DNA of 64,000 bases, taken from the NCBI RefSeq assembly GCF_039545135.1, contig NZ_BAABRU010000005.1, positions 1-64,000 of the forward strand. Direction: 5' to 3'. A model generated the notes under the pieces. The model made no database searches, was not told the DNA's origin, and was given only the letters and a program-made list of their open reading frames with translations. The position numbers and the translations under genes were made by a program. The stretch is from Herpetosiphon gulosus. GTDB taxonomy: Bacteria > Chloroflexota > Chloroflexia > Chloroflexales > Herpetosiphonaceae. Shown here in pieces: positions 18,052 through 26,674 of the stretch. Position 1 is the first letter of the stretch. Every line of letters starts with the position of its first letter.

Positions 18052-19968
18052 TTACGCTTGGTTGCGCAGCACCATGCGAATGCCTTGTTGCAAGGTGGGG
18101 TAGGTCTGGAGATCGCCGAGATCGCCGCCAACGCTGATTAATGCTTGCGCCACATCAGGCTGAATTCCGGTCAAAATCAGGTCTGCACCGAGTAAGCGAA
18201 TGCCTTGAGCTGCGCGTAACAAACGGCTGGCAACCTCACGATCAACATTTGGCACACCAGTCATATCGAGCAAGGCAACCCGCGCTCGTTGGTTCGACAA
18301 GCCTTCGAGCAGATTATTGGTAATTTGCTGGAGTCGTTCGCCATCAAGCGCCCCGACCAACGGCATAACGACCACATTATCGCTGAGCGGAATTAATGGA
18401 GCGCTCAAGCGAGCCAATACTGCAGCATGACCACGAATAATCTCATCTTGCAGCCGATTGCGCTCTTGCTCAGTGCGGCGGCGGATGCGAATATCACGGA
18501 GGAAGGCGATCCAGAGTTGCTGCTCGCCGAGTTGCATTGTGCCCAAGACCATTTCAACAGGTTGAGTTTCGTTGTTTGGCAAGCGCACATCAAACTCATA
18601 GGTTGTGGTTTGTTGTTGGATACTGGCTAATTCGACTCCCAGCACGTCAGCAATATTTAATTGATCGACGTTGCGACCCAAAATACGTTCGGCAGCGCGA
18701 TTGGCTGAGCGAATAATGCCCTGCTGATCGTAGGTAATAATCGCTTCAGCAGCATGATCAACGATTGCTTGGCGTTGGCTGCTCGATTCGACCATGGCGC
18801 TGGCGATTGAGTTGAAGGAAGTTGCAACTTGGCCCAATTCATCGCGAGTATCAATTGTTACATTGCTCAAGGTATTCGAGGTTAGCATGCTACCAGCGGC
18901 CCGTTGAAAGGCGCGAACTGTATCCATTACTGCGCTATAAAAGCCCAAGAAGAGATATATCGCAAGCAGAACAAGCAGCGTGATCAGGCTAATAAAAAAG
19001 ATTCGGCGATTTTGAGCTTGATTGATCCGCTGATTGAGCACATTATCAAGCTGAATTGACGTTTGATCCCACAAGCCAAAGCTCGCATTCAGAGTGCGTT
19101 CAGTTTCTTGGCGAAAGATAGTCGTATCAATCGTTGGAGTTTCAACTCGAATCACTTGCAAAATTATTTGAAAGCTTAATTCTTCGGTTGCCTGAATAAA
19201 CGTGCGGACTGCACTTTCCAGTAATGGACGCAAGCTTTCATTATTGCTAAATACTACGCCTAAGCTATAGTTGATTTTGGTATTGGTTTCTTGGAGTTGG
19301 CTATTGACGACCGTCAGCGTGTTTTTTTCTTCGCTGCTGACTGTGCCGCGAGTAATTGCATTGCCACCAGCGCCAGCAACTCGGGCGGTAGCAGCCTGAT
19401 GGGCAGGCAAGGTTTCAATCAAGGCATTCATTAAATAATAGCTATCGATGTTTGGATCGAGAATTAAGCCTGATTGATCGCCGATACGCTGCATACATGC
19501 CCGAACTGCCTGAATTAAGCGATCATGGGCGGCATTGCTATCGGGAACACTGCGCAAGGTTAATTGGGCTTGCAGCCGTTCCCATTCATTAAACAGGATC
19601 GTTACTTGCGTTTGAGTATCATAGCGATCGTGAAATTGCGCATCAAACGCTTTAAATGCCTCAAGATCTTGGGAAAGCTCTTCGTTTTTAAGTAAAAGTG
19701 GGGTTAAAAATGCTTGATCACCGCCAAGATAACGCTCGGCGATTAATTGTTGCTCGATAATATCTTGCATAATTTCACGTAGCGGTTGCAAATAGGTCGT
19801 GCCAGTCAGTTCGCTCTGCGTGAAATTAATTTGGCGTTGAATTTCGGTTAATTGGGCACTCAGCAAAAAGGTTAATGGAATGGCGAAAACCAAGCTCAAT
19901 AACCCAAATTTTTGGGGATACGTTAGGCGTTTCATCAGCCATGTGGCTGGAGTAAAGAATGCACGCAT
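18052..19968 (-). CDS. Membrane sensor with HAMP, PAS and STAS domains
   Basis: A 638-residue protein with membrane segments near residues 22-42 and 320-342 enclosing a helical sensor region of about 275 residues. A HAMP linker (about 345-395), a PAS domain (QAIVDHAAEAIITYDQQG, about 397-500) and a C-terminal STAS domain (about 520-635) follow. The STAS phosphorylation site is kept as LLDMTGVPNVD. RsbR/RsbS-like STAS proteins are controlled by phosphorylation in partner-switching cascades. The phosphatase at 2112-2828 belongs to the right class to act on such a domain, but no link is shown. It is monocistronic by appearance. Confidence 0.92.
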   Translation of the reverse strand: MRAFFTPATWLMKRLTYPQKFGLLSLVFAIPLTFLLSAQLTEIQRQINFTQSELTGTTYLQPLREIMQDIIEQQLIAERYLGGDQAFLTPLLLKNEELSQDLEAFKAFDAQFHDRYDTQTQVTILFNEWERLQAQLTLRSVPDSNAAHDRLIQAVRACMQRIGDQSGLILDPNIDSYYLMNALIETLPAHQAATARVAGAGGNAITRGTVSSEEKNTLTVVNSQLQETNTKINYSLGVVFSNNESLRPLLESAVRTFIQATEELSFQIILQVIRVETPTIDTTIFRQETERTLNASFGLWDQTSIQLDNVLNQRINQAQNRRIFFISLITLLVLLAIYLFLGFYSAVMDTVRAFQRAAGSMLTSNTLSNVTIDTRDELGQVATSFNSIASAMVESSSQRQAIVDHAAEAIITYDQQGIIRSANRAAERILGRNVDQLNIADVLGVELASIQQQTTTYEFDVRLPNNETQPVEMVLGTMQLGEQQLWIAFLRDIRIRRRTEQERNRLQDEIIRGHAAVLARLSAPLIPLSDNVVVMPLVGALDGERLQQITNNLLEGLSNQRARVALLDMTGVPNVDREVASRLLRAAQGIRLLGADLILTGIQPDVAQALISVGGDLGDLQTYPTLQQGIRMVLRNQA

Positions 19969-20099
19969 GGTTCGGATACCTAATGGCTGAGGTGTGGTTG
20001 CACCTTATCATAGCATATCTGGATATTTTTGTGCAGTAGGACTTTGTATCCCCCATTTGGCTGGGCTTGAGGCGTTGTCGTAGCTTAGAACACGCTGGG

Positions 20100-20687
20100 T
20101 TAGTGGGTTGGGTTTGGTGGTAGTAAGGCCTGCTCAATAAATTGCAACAAGGTTGGTTCGTAATGGCTAACATCACTTTCACCGCGAATCATGGCCATCG
20201 TCACGACCCATTCAATTAAGCCCGCCAGAATTTCGGCCAAGGCCAACGGTTGATAGCTGTAGATGGTGTTTTGCTGCATCCGCTGCTCTAAGGCGGTGGC
20301 CAAGAGGGCGTGTAAGCGGAGACGAGCAGGGAGTTGTTGCTCTGCTTCAAGATTCAAGCCAGCTTCTAGCCCCAATAAACGGAATAAATCGGTATGTTGC
20401 AGCGAAAAGCGAATCGCCGTTTGGACACATTCGCGAATCATGGTTGGGGTTGATTCAAGCGCCAAAATCGGCATAATTACCTCGGTCAAGCCCTCTAAAA
20501 CTGAATCAGCCAGCGCCATGGCGAGGGTTTGCTTGGAATCAAAATAGAGATAAAGCGTGCCAGTAGCCATCTCGGCGCGGGCGGCAATATCGAGCATCCG
20601 AGCTTTGGTGTAGCCTTGTTCCATAAAAATTTCACGGGCAGCGCGGAGAATTGCTTCGCGGCGGTGAGGATCGGCGGTGCGTGCCAC
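20100..20687 (-). CDS. TetR-family transcriptional regulator
   Basis: A 195-residue regulator. The HTH lies in residues 10-55 (REAILRAAREIFMEQGYT, then ATGTLYLYFDSKQTL). The C-terminal ligand and dimer domain is generic. The start was set at GTG 20687 because AGGAG is seven bases upstream; the longer frame to 20777 would begin upstream of the promoter at 20734-20742. The target is unknown. It is divergent from the zinc-ribbon gene, which may be controlled by it. Confidence 0.9.
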   Translation of the reverse strand: MARTADPHRREAILRAAREIFMEQGYTKARMLDIAARAEMATGTLYLYFDSKQTLAMALADSVLEGLTEVIMPILALESTPTMIRECVQTAIRFSLQHTDLFRLLGLEAGLNLEAEQQLPARLRLHALLATALEQRMQQNTIYSYQPLALAEILAGLIEWVVTMAMIRGESDVSHYEPTLLQFIEQALLPPNPTH

Positions 20688-20733
20688 TCGTTGGCTCCTT
20701 TGAACATTTGGACAATCTAGCGATGTTGGCTTG

Positions 20734-20742
20734 ATTATAGCA
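20734..20742 (-). promoter_or_regulatory. Extended -10 promoter of tetR gene
   Basis: TGCTATAAT on the minus strand, 47 bases upstream of the GTG start at 20687. Its position argues against the longer reading frame that begins at 20777. Confidence 0.6.
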
Positions 20743-20830
20743 AAACTCCATGCTGGCTCAAGCGCTAAAAATTGCAACTAAAGAATGGTTTTAGACCATT
20801 CTGAAGGGCTAAAATTGCCTAAAAAGTGGC

Positions 20831-20858
20831 TTGCACAGCGTTTTAGCTATGATATACT
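20831..20858 (+). promoter_or_regulatory. Promoter of the zinc-ribbon gene
   Basis: TTGCAC, a 16-base spacer, then TATACT preceded by TGA, giving both a -35 and an extended -10. The leader to the ATG at 21000 would be about 135 bases and contains a short hairpin GAGCT/AGCTC near 20885-20899. Confidence 0.65.
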
Positions 20859-20999
20859 GGCCGCAAGTGAATGTTTTGGTCGCGAGCTCAAATGTAGCTC
20901 TGCTGCCCCACACGCAATCGGCTTCCTCGCTTGAGTTTTGCGTTGACCCGAACCCTTTCACCCCGAAATCTGGTCTTAACCTTTTTTGGAAGGAATCCT

Positions 21000-21434
21000 A
21001 TGAGTTTCACCGACAAAACCCTCGTCTGTGTCGATTGCGGGAATGACTTCGTTTTTACTGCTGGTGAACAAGAGTTTTACGCACAAAAAGGCTTTACCAA
21101 CGAACCACGTCGCTGTACTCAATGTCGTCAAAGCAAAAAACAACAGCGGAGCGAGCCAAGTAGCCGCTCATCATTTAGCCGAGATAGCAGTTTTGGTGGT
21201 GGTCGCGAGCGCAGCCGCGAGTATGGCGGTCGCGATAGTTTTGGTGGTGGTGGGCGTTCTAGCTTCGGTGGTGGCAATCGCCGCGATGCTGCTGGCCAAG
21301 CTTCACGCGAAATGTACGATACGGTGTGTGCTGAGTGTGGACGAACCACAACAGTGCCCTTCAAGCCAACTCAAGGCCGTCCGGTCTATTGCCGCGATTG
21401 TTTTCAAAAGCAACGAACTTCTTCACGTTGGTAG
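21000..21434 (+). CDS. Zinc-ribbon protein with Gly/Arg/Ser-rich linker
   Basis: A 144-residue protein. The N-terminal zinc ribbon (CVDCGNDFVF, then RRCTQCR) is of the class found in small probable-zinc-binding proteins. Residues 47-100 are low complexity, rich in Gly, Arg and Ser (SFGGG and GGRDSFGGG units), like RNA-binding RGG segments. A second ribbon (CAECGRTTTVPFKP, then PVYCRDCF) ends the protein. Two zinc sites joined by an RGG-like linker suggest nucleic-acid binding, which is an inference. ATG 21000 follows GGAAGGA; an upstream in-frame ATG at 20931 lacks a ribosome site. A terminator follows. Confidence 0.9.
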   Translation: MSFTDKTLVCVDCGNDFVFTAGEQEFYAQKGFTNEPRRCTQCRQSKKQQRSEPSSRSSFSRDSSFGGGRERSREYGGRDSFGGGGRSSFGGGNRRDAAGQASREMYDTVCAECGRTTTVPFKPTQGRPVYCRDCFQKQRTSSRW

Positions 21435-21472
21435 GGTCGGGTAGCGTAGCATAAATTTTGGTGGGGCAGCCG

Positions 21473-21508
21473 TTCAGTCGCCAATTGTGGCGGCTGAATT
21501 TGTTTTAA
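21473..21508 (+). terminator. Terminator after zinc-ribbon gene
   Basis: Stem TTCAGTCGCCA / TGGCGGCTGAA (one G-T pair), then TTTGTTTT. Confidence 0.75.
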
Positions 21509-21612
21509 TCGCTAGCGATCTTGAGCAGTTTAGCCGAATTATGCCAGAAATAACCCTAACGAGGGTCTTTGTAGAGCGAGACCCCCGCTTGATCGTGCTG
21601 TGAGGATTCCCT

Positions 21613-24057
21613 ATGGAGATGCCAGCCCTGATTGGATTGCTCGTTGATGCTGTGCTTGCTGTTCGACCCGACGCTGATCGCCTAACCGTTGAGGCGGCGT
21701 TTAGTGCGCTGTTGGCTGGTAAACCAACCCTACTTGATGATGTTCCTTTATCTCTGCTGATTGATCAATCAAGCAAGCAATCGCATGCGACAATCTTGTA
21801 TGCAGGCCAGACCATTGCTGTTGATCTGCCCCAACCAATCGATCCGCTGGTCGCGGCGCTGGCTGCGGTTGCCTCACTGCCGCTCACGACTGTGCCTGCG
21901 GCGCGGACTGATCAACCGTCGGTCTCACACCTGCCGTTTGAATCGAGTAGCAGCTTTGTTGGGCGTGAGCAAGAATTATTAGCGCTGGCTGCTGCGATTG
22001 GCCATGCTCAGCCAACGGTCGTGTTGCCAGCCGTCGCTACTGGCCTTGGCGGAATTGGCAAAACCAGCCTTGTTACAGAGTTTGCCTATCGCTATCGCAG
22101 CTATTTCCATGGCGGCGTATTCTGGATCAACTGCGCTGATCCGGAGCAGGTTGCTAATCAAATTGCTGCATGTGCCGAGGCGCTGGCGCTTGATCCAACA
22201 GGTTTAACGCTTGATGCTCAGGTGCAACACGTTTTAGCGGCATGGCAATCGCCGCTGCCGCGCCTGCTAATTTTCGATAACTGTGAAGATTTGGCAATCC
22301 TTGAACGTTGGATGCCAACGCTGGGTGGTTGTCGGGTGTTAGTCACCGCCCGCAATCAATTATCAACGACGGCCTCAATGCGGCTTGGGGTTTTGGCTCC
22401 TGCCGAAAGCCGCGCCTTGCTGCAACAGCTTTGCCCACGCCTGACAACTGCTGAGGCCGATGCAATTGCCGCTGATCTTGGGAATTTGCCGCTAGCTTTG
22501 CAGCTTGCAGGCAATTATCTCAATACCTATGATCAACAGAGTGTTGCCCAATATCGCCAAGATTTAGCAGTTACCCATCATTCGCTCAAAGGCGGGGCTG
22601 GGTTGCCCTCGCCAACCCGCCATGAACAAGATGTTGAAGCGACGTTTATGCTCAGTTTGAACCAATTTGATTCGGCCAATCCGCTGGAGATGCTGGCCTT
22701 AGATATGTTGGATGGCGCGGCCTGGTGTGCGCCGGGTGTGCCCATTCCGCGTGAGCTTGTGCTCGATTTTGTTCCCAATGAGACTGATGATCAAACTGCG
22801 CTGGCATCGCTGCAATTGTTGGATCAACGTGGGTTAATTGATGGTAGTGAGATGCTGGTTGTGCATCGTTTGTTGGCGCAAGTTGTTCAGGTGCATCGCG
22901 GCTCAGTGCAAATTCGCGACCTAGTTGAGTATCGGATAAACGAGCATGCCTTTCGGATTAGTTCAACACGCGTGCCAAAGTACATGCTGCCACTGGAGCC
23001 ACATTTGCGCCATGTGACTCTGCGAGCGCTGACACGCGAGGATGAACGGATCGCTCGCTTGTGCAATAGTCTTGGCTATTGGGAACATCTGCGTGGGATG
23101 TATGGCGAGGCTGAGCGCTGGTATGAACGGGGTTTAGTCATTATGCAAAAGGTCTTGGGTCTAGAGCATCAAAATACTGCCCGCATAATGAATAATTTGG
23201 CAGGTATTCGTTTGGAGCAAATGCGCTATGCCGAGGCCCAAGCTTTGTATGAGCAGGTTTTGGCGATTTGGAAGGTGGCGTTAGGCCCAGAACATCCCGA
23301 TACCGCTCGCTGTATGAACAATCTGGCCTCGGCTTTAGGGCGACAAGGACAGAATGCCGAGGCCTTGGCGATGCTTGAACAAGCATTGGCAGTTTGGGAA
23401 GCAGCCTTAGGCCCAGAGCATCCCGATACCGCGATTAGCATCAACAATCTGGCGGTAGCTTTGGAGGGCGAAGGCCGCTATGCCGAAGCCCAGGCGTTGC
23501 ATGAACGAGCAGTGAAAGTATTGGAGGCAACCTTAGGGTCGGATCATCCCGACATGGCAACCAGTTTGAACAGTTTGGCCCGATTATTGGAACATCAAGG
23601 CAAATATTCACAAGCTCTGCCATTCTATCAACAGGCGTTGGCGATTCGCGAAAAAGCCTTGAATCCAGAACACCCCGACATTGCAATTAGCCTGAACGAG
23701 CTCGCAGGATTGCTGCTAGAACAAAAACGTTATGCTGAGGCGCAGGCCTTATATGAACGAGCGCTGACGATTCGCGAATTGGTGTTTGGCCCAGAGCATG
23801 CCGATACAATCACCGTTATGGCGAATTTAGCGGTGGCGTTGGAGCGGCGCGGGCAATACCGCGAAGCGCTGGCCTTGCATGCACAGGCATTGACCATTAG
23901 TCAAAAAGTCTTGGGCGATAACCACCAGACGAGCCAACGGATTCATGCTAGCCATGTCCGAACCGTCCAAGCGATTCAAGAAGCATTCGACCAATCGGCA
24001 GCCAAACGATCCAGTGGCAAACGCACCAACGATGAGCAAATCAAGCAATGGAAGTAG
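21613..24057 (+). CDS. STAND (NB-ARC-like) ATPase with TPR repeats
   Basis: An 814-residue protein. Residues 1-110 are an unrecognised N-terminal domain. The NB-ARC-type ATPase starts with FVGREQEL (115-122), Walker A GLGGIGKT (144-151) and Walker B LLIFDNCED. From about residue 495 to 780 there are six to seven 42-residue TPR units of the kinesin-light-chain type (LGPEHPDTA, NNLA, YAEAQALYE). STAND proteins assemble on ligand sensing; TPRs usually form the sensor and the N-terminal domain the output. Bacterial examples serve in regulation or anti-phage defence, and the unknown N-terminus leaves both open. GAGGA lies before the ATG. Confidence 0.9.
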   Translation: MEMPALIGLLVDAVLAVRPDADRLTVEAAFSALLAGKPTLLDDVPLSLLIDQSSKQSHATILYAGQTIAVDLPQPIDPLVAALAAVASLPLTTVPAARTDQPSVSHLPFESSSSFVGREQELLALAAAIGHAQPTVVLPAVATGLGGIGKTSLVTEFAYRYRSYFHGGVFWINCADPEQVANQIAACAEALALDPTGLTLDAQVQHVLAAWQSPLPRLLIFDNCEDLAILERWMPTLGGCRVLVTARNQLSTTASMRLGVLAPAESRALLQQLCPRLTTAEADAIAADLGNLPLALQLAGNYLNTYDQQSVAQYRQDLAVTHHSLKGGAGLPSPTRHEQDVEATFMLSLNQFDSANPLEMLALDMLDGAAWCAPGVPIPRELVLDFVPNETDDQTALASLQLLDQRGLIDGSEMLVVHRLLAQVVQVHRGSVQIRDLVEYRINEHAFRISSTRVPKYMLPLEPHLRHVTLRALTREDERIARLCNSLGYWEHLRGMYGEAERWYERGLVIMQKVLGLEHQNTARIMNNLAGIRLEQMRYAEAQALYEQVLAIWKVALGPEHPDTARCMNNLASALGRQGQNAEALAMLEQALAVWEAALGPEHPDTAISINNLAVALEGEGRYAEAQALHERAVKVLEATLGSDHPDMATSLNSLARLLEHQGKYSQALPFYQQALAIREKALNPEHPDIAISLNELAGLLLEQKRYAEAQALYERALTIRELVFGPEHADTITVMANLAVALERRGQYREALALHAQALTISQKVLGDNHQTSQRIHASHVRTVQAIQEAFDQSAAKRSSGKRTNDEQIKQWK

Positions 24058-24137
24058 CGCCAAAATAATTGCTCAATGGCATTTTGGCCCAAGGTTTAGT
24101 ATGATCGTCGCATACTAGCTGTTTTTGGAGGTAGACA

Positions 24138-24965
24138 ATGGCGTTATTGGCCGAGAAAGTGGCATTAATTACTGGAGCTGGACGCGGGATTGGAGCGGCT
24201 GCAGCGCGATTGTTTAGCCAGCATGGGGCGCGAGTGGTGTTGTGCGATTTGGATGCTGCGCCAGTTGAACAATTGGCGGCTGAATTAAAGGCTGCTGGTG
24301 GTCAAGCCTTGGCGTTTACTGGCGATGTGACCAGCGCTGAATTTGCGTCGCAAGTCATTGCCGCCACCTTAGAGCACTTCGGTGGCTTAGATGTGTTGGT
24401 CAATAATGCTGGCTATACGTGGGATGGTGTATTGCACACCATGGATGATGCTCAATGGCAAGCCATGCTTGATGTGCATTTATCAGCTCCCTTTCGACTG
24501 ATTCGGGCAGCGGCTCCCTATTTGCGCGATACCGCCAAAGCCGAAATCAAGGCTCATGGTGCGGCCAAAGCCCGCAAAATTATCAATGTTTCTTCGGTTT
24601 CGGGCGTATATGGCAATGCTGGGCAAGTCAATTATTCGGCGGCCAAATCAGGTGTCATTGGTCTAACCAAAACCCTTGCCAAGGAATGGGGCCGTTTCAA
24701 TGTCCAAACCAATGCGGTTTGCTATGGCTTTATCGAAACCCGCCTGACCGCTGCCAAAGAACAAGGCGAGACGATTCAGCGTGGCGATCAGGCAATTAAA
24801 CTTGGTGTGCCCGAAAATCTGATGGCGGGAATTACCATGTTTCACCCAATGGGGCGGGCTGGTACACCAGAAGAAGCGGCAGGCCCGATGGTCTTTTTGG
24901 CTTCGAGCTTGGCCAATTATGTGAACGGCGAAATTCTCGAAGTAACTGGTGGTATGGGGATTTAG
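24138..24965 (+). CDS. SDR-family oxidoreductase (FabG-like)
   Basis: A 275-residue short-chain dehydrogenase. The cofactor loop is TGAGRGIGAA (12-21), NNAG is near residue 90, and the catalytic set is SVSGVYGNAGQVNYSAAKSG (Ser, Tyr, Lys). The insert TAKAEIKAHGAAKARK before the catalytic Ser is longer than in typical FabG, and about 30 extra residues lie before the C-terminus. Reduction of a 3-oxoacyl substrate is plausible; it is not placed with other fatty-acid genes, so no symbol is given. GGAGG precedes the ATG. Confidence 0.92.
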   Translation: MALLAEKVALITGAGRGIGAAAARLFSQHGARVVLCDLDAAPVEQLAAELKAAGGQALAFTGDVTSAEFASQVIAATLEHFGGLDVLVNNAGYTWDGVLHTMDDAQWQAMLDVHLSAPFRLIRAAAPYLRDTAKAEIKAHGAAKARKIINVSSVSGVYGNAGQVNYSAAKSGVIGLTKTLAKEWGRFNVQTNAVCYGFIETRLTAAKEQGETIQRGDQAIKLGVPENLMAGITMFHPMGRAGTPEEAAGPMVFLASSLANYVNGEILEVTGGMGI

Positions 24966-24982
24966 TCAATCTATCAAGCAGA

Positions 24983-25008
24983 GGTGCAGGCAAAATAACT
25001 CCTGCACC
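24983..25008 (+). terminator. Possible terminator after SDR gene
   Basis: Stem GGTGCAGG / CCTGCACC with a ten-base loop, 18 bases after the stop. There is no T-run, so the call is weak. Confidence 0.4.
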
Positions 25009-25054
25009 CCCAAGCATCTAGGTTGAGGATTGTTCCTATGAGTTCTAAGCCTCA

Positions 25055-25077
25055 GCTTCGTGTCCTTCGTGGCTCAA
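25055..25077. repeat. Dispersed CACGAAG repeat
   Basis: GCTTCGTGTCCTTCGTGGCT, complement orientation, directly before the stop of the aminotransferase gene. Confidence 0.7.
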
Positions 25078-25081
25078 CCAA

Positions 25082-26374
25082 CTAGCCCGCAACTTGTTCT
25101 TTGCCATTGGTCGATTCGATGATGCCGCGATCAAGTAGCTCTTGTAAACCTTGCGCAACTGCTTCGATCGTGAAATCAATTTGCTCGATCGTATGAGCGC
25201 TGGTCAAGAAGTTAACATCGCGGCGCAGAATTACCCCACGTTTGGCCAATGTGCCCAGCAAGGCTTCCATCAAACGAGCATGGGTTGGCATATCAGGCGC
25301 AAAGGCGAAGAAGGGAATTGCATCATAGCCACACACGCGCAAGGCTACTCCTAGCGCCTCGGCTTTGGCATTCACGCCTTCGCGCAACCGTTGGCCAAGC
25401 TTGGTCACATGCTCAAAATAATTAGTGTTGCGATAGACGTTGATCACTTCATAGCAAACTTCCAGCGAGAGCATTTCGCCGCCAAAGGTGGTTGAAACTT
25501 GCAAATCTGATAAGCGTTCGAGATATTTTTTGGGGCCAGCGATCGCTGAAAGTGGCATACCTGCGGCGATGCCCTTCGAGAGACAGACGAAATCGGCATC
25601 AACGCCATAGAATTCTTGCGCTCCACCCAAGGCCAAGCGGAAGCCTGTTACTACTTCATCGAGCACAAATAAAGCGCCAACCGCATGACAAGCGGCTTTG
25701 ACTTCGTTCAAATACTCAGTATCCAAGCAGTGTTTGTAGGGCATCGAAAGCAAGACGGCGGCCAATTGATCGCCATGTTTGTTGATCGCAGCGATCAAGT
25801 TGGGCTTTTCGTGGGGAGCCATCAACGAGACTTGTTCGGTGTATTGGCTGAGCACGGCGGGTACGCCGGGGGTGTAATACATAAAATGGTCGTGCCAGCC
25901 GTTGTAGCCAACCGTGATAATGCGTTCGCGCTTGGTAAGGTGGCGAGCCAAGCGCACAGCAGCCGAAGTGGCATCAGCCCCAGTTTTGAAGAAGCGAGCC
26001 ATTTCAGCATTCGGAATAATATCGATCAATGCTTGAGTTGCTCGTAGCTCAACTTCAGTGGGCAGCGAATGAATCAGCCCTTTATCCAAATTGTTGCGAA
26101 TTGCCTCGACCACCGCTGGATGGTTGTGGCCCAAGGTGGTTGCGCCTAAGCCACAAATAAAATCGATGTATTGATTGCCATCAACATCGGTTACCAACGC
26201 GCCATCGCCATGATCAATAAAAACTGGAAACGAACCATAAGCAAATTGCTCTGGCCGTTTCATTAACGATTGGGTTGTCCCTGGAACAATCGCTTCGGCT
26301 TGGGCTAACAATTCCATCGATTTGGTGAGATTTAGGGCTTCGCCGCTGACCTTAGGCAGTTGTGCTGCACTCAT
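25082..26374 (-). CDS. Class III PLP aminotransferase (GSA-aminomutase-like)
   Basis: A 430-residue enzyme of the fold-type I, class III family. Seen: FICGLGATTLGHNHP near residue 80, FVLDEVVTGFR (PLP Asp), and SKGIAAGMPLSAIAG with the PLP-binding Lys. The arrangement resembles glutamate-1-semialdehyde aminomutase, but the usual HemL KIIGGGLPVGA loop is replaced, so I would not call it hemL. It is more like the amino-sugar or secondary-metabolite aminotransferases of this class. The start at ATG 26374 fits GGAAGGA upstream; an ATG six codons earlier has no site. It stands alone. Confidence 0.88.
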   Translation of the reverse strand: MSAAQLPKVSGEALNLTKSMELLAQAEAIVPGTTQSLMKRPEQFAYGSFPVFIDHGDGALVTDVDGNQYIDFICGLGATTLGHNHPAVVEAIRNNLDKGLIHSLPTEVELRATQALIDIIPNAEMARFFKTGADATSAAVRLARHLTKRERIITVGYNGWHDHFMYYTPGVPAVLSQYTEQVSLMAPHEKPNLIAAINKHGDQLAAVLLSMPYKHCLDTEYLNEVKAACHAVGALFVLDEVVTGFRLALGGAQEFYGVDADFVCLSKGIAAGMPLSAIAGPKKYLERLSDLQVSTTFGGEMLSLEVCYEVINVYRNTNYFEHVTKLGQRLREGVNAKAEALGVALRVCGYDAIPFFAFAPDMPTHARLMEALLGTLAKRGVILRRDVNFLTSAHTIEQIDFTIEAVAQGLQELLDRGIIESTNGKEQVAG

Positions 26375-26605
26375 GCTGCTCGATCCTTCCATATATGCTC
26401 GACGTTTAGTTGTATGATTATGTAGAATAAAATCAATTTAGTCGGATTAAATAGATTTTATTTGAGCGCTAGTATACGGAAGCGACGTTGGTTTGTCAAA
26501 ATCTTTGACCTAGCCGCATATTTGGCTATAGGCTTTTGGCTTTTGGCTATCGGGGATTGCTTGATGTAACAGGTGTTCCGATAGCTCATAGGCTTGATCT
26601 CCCCA

Positions 26606-26656
26606 TCCTTCGTGTTCTTCGTGGATCAAAAAATAAACTTTGTGTCCTTTGTGGTT
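26606..26656. repeat. Dispersed CACGAAG repeat
   Basis: TTCGTGTTCTTCGTGGATC followed by TTTGTGTCCTTTGTGGTT, two tandem complement-orientation blocks in the 300-base gap between the aminotransferase and the DUF5107 gene. The remainder of that gap shows no gene. Confidence 0.7.
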
Positions 26657-26674
26657 GCTAAAAACAGATTTTTG

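Noticed and set aside
20688-20777. Longer N-terminus of the TetR protein at 20100-20687
   Set aside because: The upstream ATG lies before the extended -10 promoter and lacks a ribosome site, whereas the GTG at 20687 has AGGAG.
25082-26374. Naming the class III aminotransferase hemL
   Set aside because: The PLP loop SKGIAAGMPLSA differs from the HemL GGGLPVGA loop, and no other tetrapyrrole genes are near.
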